Below are positions 34,597 through 42,732 of a stretch of DNA of 43,404 nt, one piece after another; the first letter of the stretch is position 1; each line of letters opens with the position of its first letter. The position numbers and the translations under genes were made by a program. The notes beneath the pieces were generated by a model. The model was not told the DNA's origin and did no database searches. It worked only from the letters and a program-made list of their open reading frames with translations. The DNA comes from CAVZGO01 sp963774935 (GTDB taxonomy: Bacteria; Chloroflexota; Anaerolineae; Anaerolineales; UBA4823), in assembly GCA_963774935.1 (NCBI GenBank), contig CAVZGO010000011.1:1-43404 (forward strand). Reading direction: 5' to 3'.

Positions 34597-35599
34597 CTAA
34601 GCGATTTTTCTGCCCTTCAACAACGTAGCCAGACCGAACCATGCAACAGCCACAACCACTGCGATGACCAGGGAGATCGTGTCGTTGGTCTCGAATGCAC
34701 CAACAGACTTCAAAATAGCCATCAGGGTAAAGGTCGTGAACAGGGTCACTGACGGAGGGTCAATGAAGGTGTCAGCGAAGGCAGTCACCAGGTGACCATA
34801 GAAATCACCCAGGAAGGTGGCGAAGATAGCGAATGCTACGCCCCACCAGATGCTGACCGTTGCACCAGCGACTGCACCGAGCGCAATGACCTGCTCGGCA
34901 GCGAGTGCGGGGTGGTGCCAGACGGGAGCCTTGCTGCCCTGGTGCAGGAAGACCAGGCTGACTGCGGCAAAGCCGAACCAGACGCCAGCGAGGGCAGGGA
35001 ATTGAACTGCGCTCCAGGAAACAGCCAGGCCAACGCCCAGACCGAAGACCAGCAGCTGCAGGGGTGAGTTCTGCCAGGGCAGCCAGGCGCCAGCGTTCGG
35101 AGGCAACCCAGCGATTGACGCCTTTTGGAACCTTGCCGAATGCACCCTTCTTGCCGAAGATGTAGCGCACCAGCATGCCATTGACAACGATCGACAGCGC
35201 GATGGGGTTGGTTGCGCCCACGTCGCCGATCATGGGCAGGTTAGCCAACGCCCACCACAGAATATAACCCACGACGCCAAAGAGACCACCGACAAGCAGG
35301 ACGTCCGGGCGGTTCAGTCCCATTAAAGCTGAGCCGATATCTTTCCCGTCAGCATACAGGCCGCGTTTGGCAGCATAAGCAACTGCAGCAACGCCGCCCG
35401 CAAAGGCGATCTGCGGGCCAAGTACAGGACCACAGGCTACTGTATTGGAGAAAGCACCGCCATCACCTGCAAATGCAGTCAGACCAGCACCGACGACTGG
35501 CTGCTATGCCGTAAAAACGAAAGCTGGCAGGCCGCCGACAGCCGCGCCGAAAATACCACCCCCGAAGGCTGCTACGAGCCAAAGAAAACTGAAATCCAT
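34597..35599 (-). CDS. Multi-spanning membrane protein, possibly DUF7973-like; candidate transporter of the catabolic operon (frameshifts)
   Basis: About 333 residues after repair, with some 8-10 hydrophobic segments and short loops. It begins at 35599 (MDFSFLWLVAAFGGG), with CGGAGGAT before the ATG. GACGPVLGPQIAF-like text (ACGPVLGPQIAFAGGVAA) and RPDVLLVGGLFGVVGY are the clearest blocks. From memory they resemble haloarchaeal membrane proteins now called DUF7973; I cannot confirm this. A TAG at 35504-35506 is explained by two compensating indels that restore VFTGIAAVVGAGL, and a second shift near 35110 joins GKVPKGVNRW to LPPNAGAWLPW. It is the first gene behind the GntR gene and the only membrane protein of the operon, so uptake of the substrate is a fair guess. 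No ATPase or PTS part accompanies it. Confidence 0.68.
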
Positions 35600-35887
35600 T
35601 TTATCCTCCGTGAAACTCACTATGATTTGAAGATTTTGGAAATAAATATTGTTGTGTTACCGGTCGTTCGTTGTTCAATTTTTGAATACAGCACCTCCAT
35701 GATCATTGGCCTGCAAGCACAGTTCCGCAGTGCTTTGGAATCGGCTTGCAGAATACGGGTAGGGTTGGTAAAATACGAACACCATCCACACTCCGGTAGG
35801 GTTGCACAGGAGTTGACTCGTGGCAAAACCCTGCTAACTGGCGCAATAGCTGCTGGCACAGCGCAATCGCCAGGTTGTGCTGGATCG
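35600..35887. other. Leader/promoter region of the catabolic operon, no gene supported
   Basis: About 290 bases between the gntR terminator and the membrane protein start. Short open frames exist on both strands, but none has a family signature or a good start. On the minus strand TTGAAC near 35672 and an A/T-rich stretch near 35645 could be promoter elements, but the spacing is poor. A near-perfect inverted repeat TTCAATTTTTGAA lies at about 35671-35683 and is a possible operator. Confidence 0.35.
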
Positions 35888-35924
35888 ATTAAAATGAGAC
35901 CAGATCCCCCGGTCTCATTTTAAT
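35888..35924. terminator. Terminator after gntR (A/T-flanked 14-bp stem)
   Basis: ATTAAAATGAGACC (35888-35901) pairs perfectly with GGTCTCATTTTAAT (35911-35924) around a 9-base loop. Both outer arms are A/T-rich, so it can work in both directions. It lies 80 bases after the gntR stop on the minus strand. Confidence 0.75.
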
Positions 35925-36003
35925 TTTATTCAGCTTACTTGCCATCAATATTGCAGGAAAATCCCGATGGCTTTTTATGTGCCTTTATTAAGGTTCATAA
36001 CGT

Positions 36004-36735
36004 TCATCGGACCAGGGTAACGGTAAGAGAGTAGCGGTCACCCCGGTTGTAACAATAAGTAAACTCGATCGGGGTGCCATCATCTGTGAAAACTGTACGT
36101 TCTTTGTATAGAACCGGAGCACCGGTCTCTATTCCCAGGTGTTGCGCCAATTCCTCATCGGCTTCGCGGGCTTCCAGTCGCTGTATGGCGCGCTTAATCC
36201 GGTAGCCGTATTGCTCGATATAAGCCCAGACGTGCTGCGCTTCCAGGTCTTCCTGGATCAATTGAGGAAAGAGTTTATAGGGGAAATGTGCGTCATGAAT
36301 GGTGACGGGGATGCCGTCTGAGAACCGCAGCGTTTTTATGCGGATCACCAGCTCGCCTTCTTTTAGCGCCAGCGCATTGGCTACTTTCAAGCGAGCGGGG
36401 AGGATATCTGCGATCAGCACGCGCATCGAAGCTTCTGTGCCGTGGGCGGCAGATGTCTCGAAGAAGTTGGTCAATCGCGTGTGGTCTCGCTCGACCTGGG
36501 GCTGGGCAACGAATGTGCCGACCCCGTGGCGCCGGTAAAGTACGCCTTCATCAATCAGGTCCAGGATGCCCTGGCGCACAGTCATCCGGCTGACACCATA
36601 CTGGGCAGCCAGCTCGTCTTCTGCCGGTAGTTTTTCGCCAGGATATAGCGATTTTTCGACGATCGCTTTGCGCAGCGACTCTCGGATTTGTACGTATCGG
36701 GGAATTCCTTCGACCTTACTGATTTGCGTACTCAT
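36004..36735 (-). CDS. GntR/HutC-type transcription regulator
   Basis: 243 residues. The winged helix-turn-helix lies at residues ~10-75 (GIPRYVQIRESLRKAI, LPAEDELAAQYGVSRMTVRQ, GVGTFVAQP). It is followed by a UTRA ligand domain with VIRIKTLRFSDGIPVTI, YGYRIKRAIQRLEAREAD and PVLYKERTVFTDDGTPIEF. HutC-type regulators sense a small metabolite, often a phosphosugar, and usually repress the adjacent catabolic genes. Its place upstream of and on the same strand as the catabolic operon fits this. A terminator separates the two units. Palindromic sites in front of the gene suggest autoregulation. Confidence 0.92.
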   Translation of the reverse strand: MSTQISKVEGIPRYVQIRESLRKAIVEKSLYPGEKLPAEDELAAQYGVSRMTVRQGILDLIDEGVLYRRHGVGTFVAQPQVERDHTRLTNFFETSAAHGTEASMRVLIADILPARLKVANALALKEGELVIRIKTLRFSDGIPVTIHDAHFPYKLFPQLIQEDLEAQHVWAYIEQYGYRIKRAIQRLEAREADEELAQHLGIETGAPVLYKERTVFTDDGTPIEFTYCYNRGDRYSLTVTLVR

Positions 36736-36759
36736 AAAAGAGGATAATTCAGTCTCGTC

Positions 36760-36795
36760 GTATAGATGATTGTGCGTACAATGTATAGACGTCTA
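36760..36795. promoter_or_regulatory. Candidate GntR operator region upstream of gntR
   Basis: A perfect 10-bp palindrome TAGACGTCTA (36786-36795) lies next to ATTGTGCGTACAAT (36769-36782, 5-bp arms). GTATAGA occurs twice as a direct repeat, at 36760 and 36783, 23 bases apart. Sites of this size and A/T-flanked shape fit HutC-type regulators. Confidence 0.5.
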
Positions 36796-36868
36796 AATGA
36801 TAGCAAAAGATAATCTGTTTGTCAATAGCTAATTACTCATTGCTAGCTAACGCTTATCTAATTCGTCA

Positions 36869-37663
36869 TTAACGTAACCCCAAAATGAGCTCTTCGATGC
36901 GATTGATCACATAATTCGGTTGGATGGATGAGATTTGCAGCATCGCATAGGTGGTTGCACCGGTCATCGCCAGGGCGGTGTGCATGCCGGCGAGCAATCC
37001 CATCTGCACATCTGTTTCCAGACGGTCGCCAGTCATCAGGCACTTTTCTGGCGGCAATTGCAGCTTGCGAAATAGCGCCTCTGTCATGAAGCGCGATGGC
37101 TTACCGACCATCGCTTCCAGTGGGTGACTGGTGCAGGCTTCGATCGCAGCGATGACCGCTGCAGCATCTGGCTCTCCACCGCCAGGCACGGGACAGAAGC
37201 GGTCAGCATTGGTGGCGAATAAACGCGCGCCATGGCGGATGGCATCGAAGGCGATCTGCAGCTTACGATACTCGAACGTCCTGTCGAAGCTGGCGATGAC
37301 CGCATCAACTTTCAGTGGGTCGTCTGTCAGGGTAAATCCACCCGAGCGCAGCTCGTCGCAAAGCGGCTGCTCACCGACCACGAATAGGCGTGCACCAGGC
37401 ATGCGCTGGCGTAAAAAGTCCACCATCACAACCGATGAGTTGATGATATCGTCTATCGAAGTCGGTACGCCAAGGCGCGTCAGCTTTTTCGCATAGTCGA
37501 AGCGACTGTGTGTCGGATTATTCGATAGAAACACTGTTGGGCGACCGAGCTGTCGCAGCTCCAATAGTGTGTCCTGCACCGTCGGAAGTAGTGCATCGCC
37601 GAGATAAATTGTGCCATCCAGATCAAAAATATATGCGTCGTAGAGCTGGTCAGGGGTTGACAT
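36869..37663 (-). CDS. HAD-IIA hydrolase, NagD/phosphoglycolate phosphatase-like
   Basis: 264 residues, intact. Motif I is IFDLDGTIYLGD (residues 12-23), motif II region VFLSNNPTHS, a C2-type cap with DAVIASFDRTFEY and TNADRFCPVPGG, motif III Lys in MVGKPSRFMTEA, and motif IV MTGDRLETDVQMG. NagD-like enzymes dephosphorylate nucleotides or small sugar phosphates. The gene is on the same strand as gntR, 133 bases upstream of its start, and may be part of the same metabolic set or independent. Confidence 0.9.
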   Translation of the reverse strand: MSTPDQLYDAYIFDLDGTIYLGDALLPTVQDTLLELRQLGRPTVFLSNNPTHSRFDYAKKLTRLGVPTSIDDIINSSVVMVDFLRQRMPGARLFVVGEQPLCDELRSGGFTLTDDPLKVDAVIASFDRTFEYRKLQIAFDAIRHGARLFATNADRFCPVPGGGEPDAAAVIAAIEACTSHPLEAMVGKPSRFMTEALFRKLQLPPEKCLMTGDRLETDVQMGLLAGMHTALAMTGATTYAMLQISSIQPNYVINRIEELILGLR

Positions 37664-37735
37664 TAGTTTAGCCGAGAAGTAAACAATCGTCCGATAACCA
37701 ATTACATGTGCGCTATGTAAAGGTAATGATAAGTA

Positions 37736-37763
37736 CCAGCCCGAACGAGCATTCGAGCTGGTT
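37736..37763. terminator. Hairpin between clostripain gene and HAD gene
   Basis: ACCAGCCCGAA (37736-37746) pairs, with one G-T pair, to TTCGAGCTGGT (37753-37763). It lies about 40 bases after the clostripain stop. A T-rich tail (TTGTTTA) follows only on the plus strand, where no gene is seen, so its role as minus-strand terminator is uncertain. Confidence 0.4.
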
Positions 37764-37801
37764 TGTTTAGGAGTTCTGATCGCGAGGGAACCAATTCTGA
37801 T

Positions 37802-40381
37802 CTATCTGACATTCACCTGGTCAAATACCGTAATCGCTTGGCCGTCCAGGTCTTCAATAATATAGCCGATTACGTAACGGCCTGCAGGGGCTTCGAGCTC
37901 TTGCCAGGTGAAAAGGGCATCATTAAATGTCAGAGTTCCACCTTCCTGGTATACGTTTTCGATCACATTGCCCTGCCCGTCCAGGTCCATCCACTGATCG
38001 AGGATGGTAAAGGTATCGCCTCTGCTGGGGGTGATTTCACGTGGCGCCCCGTTCGGTCCTTCAGTGCCGGTAAAGCCAAATACCTGTTTCAGGTTGCCGT
38101 TCTGGAAGTACAGGCGTGCGTAGCGTTGTTCGCCGCTGGTGTAGGTGTACAGACCATCGACGGAGTAAATGGCGTCTTCGCGGCTGGCTCCAAACTCGAC
38201 CGGGGATAGCAAAGCTGTGTAGACATTCTCACCATCCGAAATGCCGAACACAATCGGCTCCCACTCGAATTCAAGCGTGAATGCGCCTTCACCCCAGTCG
38301 GGGTAATATACGCCGTTAGTCTGGCGGGTATCGCCGCTTTCCAGGTAATCGGTATCGATATAGTTAATCGAATTTTCTGCCTGGTCAAAATATCCAACCA
38401 GCAGCTTGATGTAGCCGATATTTTCTCCGGATATCGTTGAGCTCATCAACACCGGCTCGCCGATCGAAGCCGAGTCGTCCGACAGGCTCAGCGGGCTCGC
38501 CTGGATGCCGCCGGTGGCGGGAGCCTGGATGGTTTCCGATTTTTGCGGTACCGCAACTTGATTACTGGACGGCTCGAAAGCACGGCGTGTGTAGTGGTAT
38601 GCCAGGAAGTCATCCCACAGGCTTTCCTGGGCAAATCGTTGCGCTGCAACGGTATAGGATGCTGGACCGGCTGCCGGCGACTGGTAGAGCTCGGAGTTCG
38701 GGAAGTAAATCGAGACACCCAGCGCACCTGGCTTTTTGGCGCCATGCTTTTCGGCGACGACAAAGTTGTTCAGAGCATTGAGAACAGCCCGGGATGCGCT
38801 GGCAACCTGTGCATTGTTGCTGCGGTCGGCGACGATTTGTGCCAGGCTGCCCAGATCCAGGTACGAGCCGGGGACATCGCTGCCAAAAATGCTGGTAAAG
38901 GATTGTGCGTAGCTGCGCGCCTGGGCGATGGCGCGCTGATCTGCGCTCTGCAGCGTATAGGCAAAATCGTTGACGCTTTGTTGTAATTCTGGTAACACAC
39001 CCAGATCAACCGCGGTGAGGGTAATCGTTTGGGATAGCTGCTGGCTGACCTGAGCTGCTGTTGGAGCACTTGAAGTACCAAACAAGCTGTTCATTATCGA
39101 GCCGCCGCTGTACATCTCAGCTCTGGCCTGGTTGTCTACAATGCGTTGATCATCTTTGATGTATGTTTTTACGATGAGCTCGCCGAGCTCGCCGCCGGTC
39201 ATACTTGGTTTTTCGCGCAATGCCGACAGGAAAGATGTATATGCCCATCCGAGAGAAGGTTCAGTTTCCTGAGATGCAACGGCATAATAGGCATGCGGAG
39301 CCAGGGCTGTGTAGACCTCAATGTGTGACATTAAGCAGGCATCCAGTCCGATCAGCTCAAACTTTTCGATGCCTGTTTCGGAGCGGATTTGCGTTAGCGC
39401 ATCGTCAAGCTCCATCAGAAATATATTGTCTCCAGTAACCTGGGCTAACGGCAGATTGCTCTGGCTGCGACTGGTGGAGGTCGGATCACTCCAGCCACCC
39501 GGCCAACCCATGCCATGGTCAGACAAAATAAGTGCATATTTATCAGCGGGATAATTTTCCACCGCCCAGGTGACAAAATCCACCAGGGTCTGGCCATCTG
39601 CCATGTTGACCTCGCCCAAATCGTCGATTACCTGGGAGCTTACCCGGCTCAAGTCTGGGTCATAAGTAATGTAGTAGCGGCGAGTGGATGTCCAGTTGCC
39701 ATCCCCCTGGTAGCCTGCCTTGAAGCGATCCACCTGAGCGACCACATTCACGCCATCCCCAGAGCCTGCTTTTTCTGCTTCATTCAGATCGACATAAATG
39801 TCCTGCTCCAGGATTTTGTCATCGGCATCCTGGTAAAGCATAATCGTCCAGGTGTCGCCACCGGCAGTCTCGCCTGCCGTGGTGCTCGAGCCTGAGCTGC
39901 TCGGTGCAGAAGTGGCAACCCCTGGGGCAACGGCTTGCGGGGTGACGACATCAAACGGGCTGGTGGGCGCGGCTGGCAGATCAGCCGCACCCTGCTCAGT
40001 CTGGCTTTCTGCCTCGCTTCCGCTGAATTGCTCAACTTCGGATGTTGCATAGGGCTCCTGGACTGCTTCATCGCCACCACCAATAAATTTGAACACCACG
40101 CTGACACACACAATGACGGCAAGAAGAATTAATATCAGGATTGGAGACATTTTGCCCCCACCTCTTCCAAAAGAAATGGGTGGGATCGCTGATCCGCCTG
40201 ACCCAGAGCTCGTTCCACCTGAGTCAGGATATGAAGTAGAGGGTGTACTGGTGGGTCTGCGCCTGGCGGGAGCCGAGGCTTGTGCTTGGGGTGCACCGCT
40301 CTCTCCGCTCGGGCGCCGGCGACCGGCTTTTATTGTCCGTGGGGGCTCATCATTCCCGGATGAAAAGGAAATCATCTTCAT
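37802..40381 (-). CDS. Membrane-anchored clostripain-family (C11) cysteine peptidase
   Basis: 859 residues from the ATG at 40381 (MKMISFSSGN), preceded by GGGAGAA; a TTG at 40393 lies on that site. The first ~77 residues are rich in Arg, Pro and Ser and contain no membrane segment. One membrane helix follows (residues ~79-98, SPILILILLAVIVCV), so the rest should be outside. After an acidic/Ser-rich spacer, the peptidase domain begins near 175 (WTIMLYQDADDKILEQD). The catalytic His is in LILSDHGMGW near 288 and the catalytic Cys in GLDACLMSH near 348. C11 peptidases cut after Arg and are often activated by self-cleavage. A beta-rich C-terminal part (residues ~620-859) has no known role. Stands alone; no frameshift. 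Confidence 0.9.
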   Translation of the reverse strand: MKMISFSSGNDEPPRTIKAGRRRPSGESGAPQAQASAPARRRPTSTPSTSYPDSGGTSSGSGGSAIPPISFGRGGGKMSPILILILLAVIVCVSVVFKFIGGGDEAVQEPYATSEVEQFSGSEAESQTEQGAADLPAAPTSPFDVVTPQAVAPGVATSAPSSSGSSTTAGETAGGDTWTIMLYQDADDKILEQDIYVDLNEAEKAGSGDGVNVVAQVDRFKAGYQGDGNWTSTRRYYITYDPDLSRVSSQVIDDLGEVNMADGQTLVDFVTWAVENYPADKYALILSDHGMGWPGGWSDPTSTSRSQSNLPLAQVTGDNIFLMELDDALTQIRSETGIEKFELIGLDACLMSHIEVYTALAPHAYYAVASQETEPSLGWAYTSFLSALREKPSMTGGELGELIVKTYIKDDQRIVDNQARAEMYSGGSIMNSLFGTSSAPTAAQVSQQLSQTITLTAVDLGVLPELQQSVNDFAYTLQSADQRAIAQARSYAQSFTSIFGSDVPGSYLDLGSLAQIVADRSNNAQVASASRAVLNALNNFVVAEKHGAKKPGALGVSIYFPNSELYQSPAAGPASYTVAAQRFAQESLWDDFLAYHYTRRAFEPSSNQVAVPQKSETIQAPATGGIQASPLSLSDDSASIGEPVLMSSTISGENIGYIKLLVGYFDQAENSINYIDTDYLESGDTRQTNGVYYPDWGEGAFTLEFEWEPIVFGISDGENVYTALLSPVEFGASREDAIYSVDGLYTYTSGEQRYARLYFQNGNLKQVFGFTGTEGPNGAPREITPSRGDTFTILDQWMDLDGQGNVIENVYQEGGTLTFNDALFTWQELEAPAGRYVIGYIIEDLDGQAITVFDQVNVR

Positions 40382-40507
40382 GGTTTCTCCCAAATATTAC
40401 ACTAAATCGTCTTATATTAATTCGTGGTTAATTTTACTCCGAATTTCAGCCAATTGAGTTCTACATGTTGTGCATCAGTCGGGTTTTCGAGGATGCTTAA
40501 AAAGGAC

Positions 40508-40513
40508 TATAAT
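40508..40513 (+). promoter_or_regulatory. -10 box for the small secreted protein gene
   Basis: A perfect TATAAT lies 40 bases before the ATG at 40554 in the divergent region shared with the clostripain gene. The -35 region (TTTCGA, 40485-40490) is poor, so this is a weak call. Confidence 0.35.
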
Positions 40514-40553
40514 TATCGTAATACCAGCCGCTAACATAACAAAGGAGGCTACC

Positions 40554-41057
40554 ATGATCCGGAATAAATTAGTGCGTGGGATGTTCGTGCTTTTCATTCT
40601 GACCCTACTGCTTTCATCCGTTGAAGTCAGATGGTCGCAAGCTGCTGAGAGCGCAAAGAAGATCTCTGCATCTGTCAGCGGGGTGGTCTGGCAGGATGTC
40701 TGCCTGCGCGATTGTGATGCAGGCAGCTCTTTGAAAGCTGGAAATGGCCGGGCGAATCCGGCAGAGCCGCGCATATCGGGTGTGCGCGTAGGATTGGCGA
40801 AAGGCAAGTGTCGAGATAAGCAGCCTTTCCAAACCGTCCTGACCAACTCACGCGGGTTTTATAAATTCTCCAACCTGACCGAGGGATATTACTGCGTGAC
40901 GGTTGATTCACGTCAGAACCAGGCGAAATTTCGCCAGCCGGGTTATTGGTCGCGACCGAAGGAGAGTGCTAATTTACGGGTTGCGCGCTACCAGATCCAC
41001 GTGACAGAGTCAGTTAATTTTGTGAATGTCAGCTTCGGTTGGAATTTATATCGGTGA
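40554..41057 (+). CDS. Small secreted protein with SdrD B-like (Cna-B/carboxypeptidase regulatory-like) domain
   Basis: 167 residues from the ATG at 40554, which has a perfect AAAGGAGG 6 bases upstream; the longer open frame is not used. A signal peptide is clear: basic MIRNKLVRG, hydrophobic MFVLFILTLLLSS, and a likely cut after QAA near residue 30. The mature part begins VSGVVWQDVCLRDCD and continues RISGVRVGLAKGKC, TNSRGFYKFSNL and GYYCVTVD, the pattern of SdrD B-like or Cna-B beta-sandwich domains. Four cysteines could form two disulfides. Probably a surface or extracellular structural protein. It converges with the ABC permease gene, 9 bases apart. Confidence 0.8.
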   Translation: MIRNKLVRGMFVLFILTLLLSSVEVRWSQAAESAKKISASVSGVVWQDVCLRDCDAGSSLKAGNGRANPAEPRISGVRVGLAKGKCRDKQPFQTVLTNSRGFYKFSNLTEGYYCVTVDSRQNQAKFRQPGYWSRPKESANLRVARYQIHVTESVNFVNVSFGWNLYR

Positions 41058-41066
41058 TGTAATCCG

Positions 41067-41912
41067 TCAGACCTGGTGTTTGCGAAACTGATATACCCAG
41101 CCTTTGCGAGGCGCGAATAAAAAGGCAAGCGCAAAGAAGAATGTCGCCGTCAGGACAATCGCCGAACCGGAGGCAATGTTCAGATAATAACTGGCATACA
41201 ACCCAATCAGGCTCGATAGGGCTCCCAGCGTTGATGAGATAGCCATCATCACCGGCAAGCGGCGAGTGAGAAGGTAGGCAGTCGCGGCTGGAGTGACCAG
41301 CATGGCGGCTACCAGACCGACGCCCACGGTTTGCATCGAGATGACGATCGTAAGCGAGAGCAGTACGATCATCAATGTGCGATAAAAGCCGACCTTCAAG
41401 CGCAGAGTTTGGGCGAGCACAGGGTCGAAGGTAACCAGCAAAAAAGGTTTATATGCCAGGAACAGCGTGGAGAGGATGATGATACCCAGTCCTGCCGTCA
41501 ACCACAGGTCGGTGGGATTTACTCCAAGTAAATTTCCAAATAATATGTGGCTCAGGTCGACTGCATATGAGCGAATGCTGCTGATCAGCGCGACACCCAA
41601 TGCCAGCGCAGCGGTAAATAGAATTCCGATTGCAGTATCTTCCTTGACCGCACCCTGGCGGGAGAGGAAGCCGACACCCAAAGCAACGATAATTGCTGCA
41701 GCCAACGCGCCAATCGTCAGGTTCGCTCCCATCAAATAGGCAATAGCCACCCCTGGTAGTACCGAATGGGCGATGGCATCCCCGAGAAAAGCCATCGAGC
41801 GGAGGACCACGTAGCAGCCAATTAATGCGCAGATACCACCTACCATCATAGCTGCCAGTAAACCGCGCTGCATGAATTCATAATTGAGTGGTACCATCAG
41901 CCATTCAAGCAT
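41067..41912 (-). CDS. Zinc/manganese-type ABC transporter permease (ZnuB/MntB family)
   Basis: 281 residues from the ATG at 41912 (MLEWLMVPLNYEFMQRG), the typical family start; the open frame continues to 41936. About eight membrane helices. GCYVVLRSMAFLGDAIAHSVLPGVAIAYL is the conserved first block (residues ~33-61), and VGLVAAMLVTPAATAYLL marks the late conserved block. The start overlaps the ATPase stop by 8 bases. It works with the ATPase and binding protein just upstream to import Zn or Mn. No regulator such as Fur, Zur or MntR is in the window. Confidence 0.93.
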   Translation of the reverse strand: MLEWLMVPLNYEFMQRGLLAAMMVGGICALIGCYVVLRSMAFLGDAIAHSVLPGVAIAYLMGANLTIGALAAAIIVALGVGFLSRQGAVKEDTAIGILFTAALALGVALISSIRSYAVDLSHILFGNLLGVNPTDLWLTAGLGIIILSTLFLAYKPFLLVTFDPVLAQTLRLKVGFYRTLMIVLLSLTIVISMQTVGVGLVAAMLVTPAATAYLLTRRLPVMMAISSTLGALSSLIGLYASYYLNIASGSAIVLTATFFFALAFLFAPRKGWVYQFRKHQV

Positions 41913-42732
41913 GGTGTTCACCGTGAGTGCTCTCATCCGGTGGGCAGCATTGATCGACGATCACTACCCCATCCAGGAAAAGCGCCTGACCGCTGAATGC
42001 CTGGCTGATATGTTGGGTCGTGAAAACTTGCGAGGGGCTTCCATAAGCAACTATCCGCCGGTTGAGCAGCAGTACCTGATCAAACCGCTCGGCGGCAAGG
42101 TTCAGGTCATGGGTTGATACCAGAACGGTCACCTGTTGAGCCCGAAGATCATCTAAAAGGTTTAAAGTTGCTTCTTGAGTGGTGATATCGATGCCGGTAA
42201 ACGGTTCATCCATCAGCAGAATGTGTGGCTCTTGAGCCAGGGCGCGGGCGAGAAAGACGCGTTGCTGCTGCCCGCCTGAGAGATCGCTGATGGATGATTT
42301 TGCCAGGTGGTCAATGCCCATCTGCTGCAGGCTGCGCTGTACCACCTGGTGATCGTCACCACTGGGTCTGCGTAACCAACCTTGCCTCCCGAACCGTCCC
42401 ATCATGACGACATCAGCAACCGAAACCGGAAACTGCCAGTCCACATCCTCACGCTGAGGGATATAGGCTACACAATCCTGGTGGTCGCCAAGCGGGCGAC
42501 CGTGAACCTGGATGGCGCCGCTGCGCAGTGGCAGCAATCCAACCAGCGCCTTGAACAGGGTCGATTTACCCGCGCCGTTCGGACCGACGATCGCCACGCG
42601 GGCGCCATGTGGCACTTGAAAGGTAATCTCAGTAAGAACCGGCTGCCCATTATAAGCTACAGTGACGTGGTTGAAATCCAACCTCGCCGGACCAGGGGTA
42701 TGGCTGTCTTGCTCTCGTTGGTTGTCTTTCAT
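41905..42732 (-). CDS. Zinc/manganese-type ABC transporter ATP-binding protein
   Basis: 275 residues. Walker A GPNGAGKST near residue 45, Q-loop IPQREDVDW, signature LSGGQQQR, Walker B ILLMDEPF and the H-loop STHDLN are all present in order. The spacing and the IPQREDVDW sequence are typical of the metal-chelate (ZnuC/MntA) group. The C-terminus has several Cys/His/Asp residues (DQCCPPDESTHGEHH) that might bind metal, an unusual detail. The start overlaps the binding-protein stop as ATGA. Confidence 0.94.
   Translation of the reverse strand: MKDNQREQDSHTPGPARLDFNHVTVAYNGQPVLTEITFQVPHGARVAIVGPNGAGKSTLFKALVGLLPLRSGAIQVHGRPLGDHQDCVAYIPQREDVDWQFPVSVADVVMMGRFGRQGWLRRPSGDDHQVVQRSLQQMGIDHLAKSSISDLSGGQQQRVFLARALAQEPHILLMDEPFTGIDITTQEATLNLLDDLRAQQVTVLVSTHDLNLAAERFDQVLLLNRRIVAYGSPSQVFTTQHISQAFSGQALFLDGVVIVDQCCPPDESTHGEHHA

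Noticed and set aside
35620..35923. Overlapping short open frames on both strands upstream of the membrane protein gene
   Set aside because: Neither has a convincing start or motif, and the plus-strand frame runs through the gntR terminator; treated as leader region.
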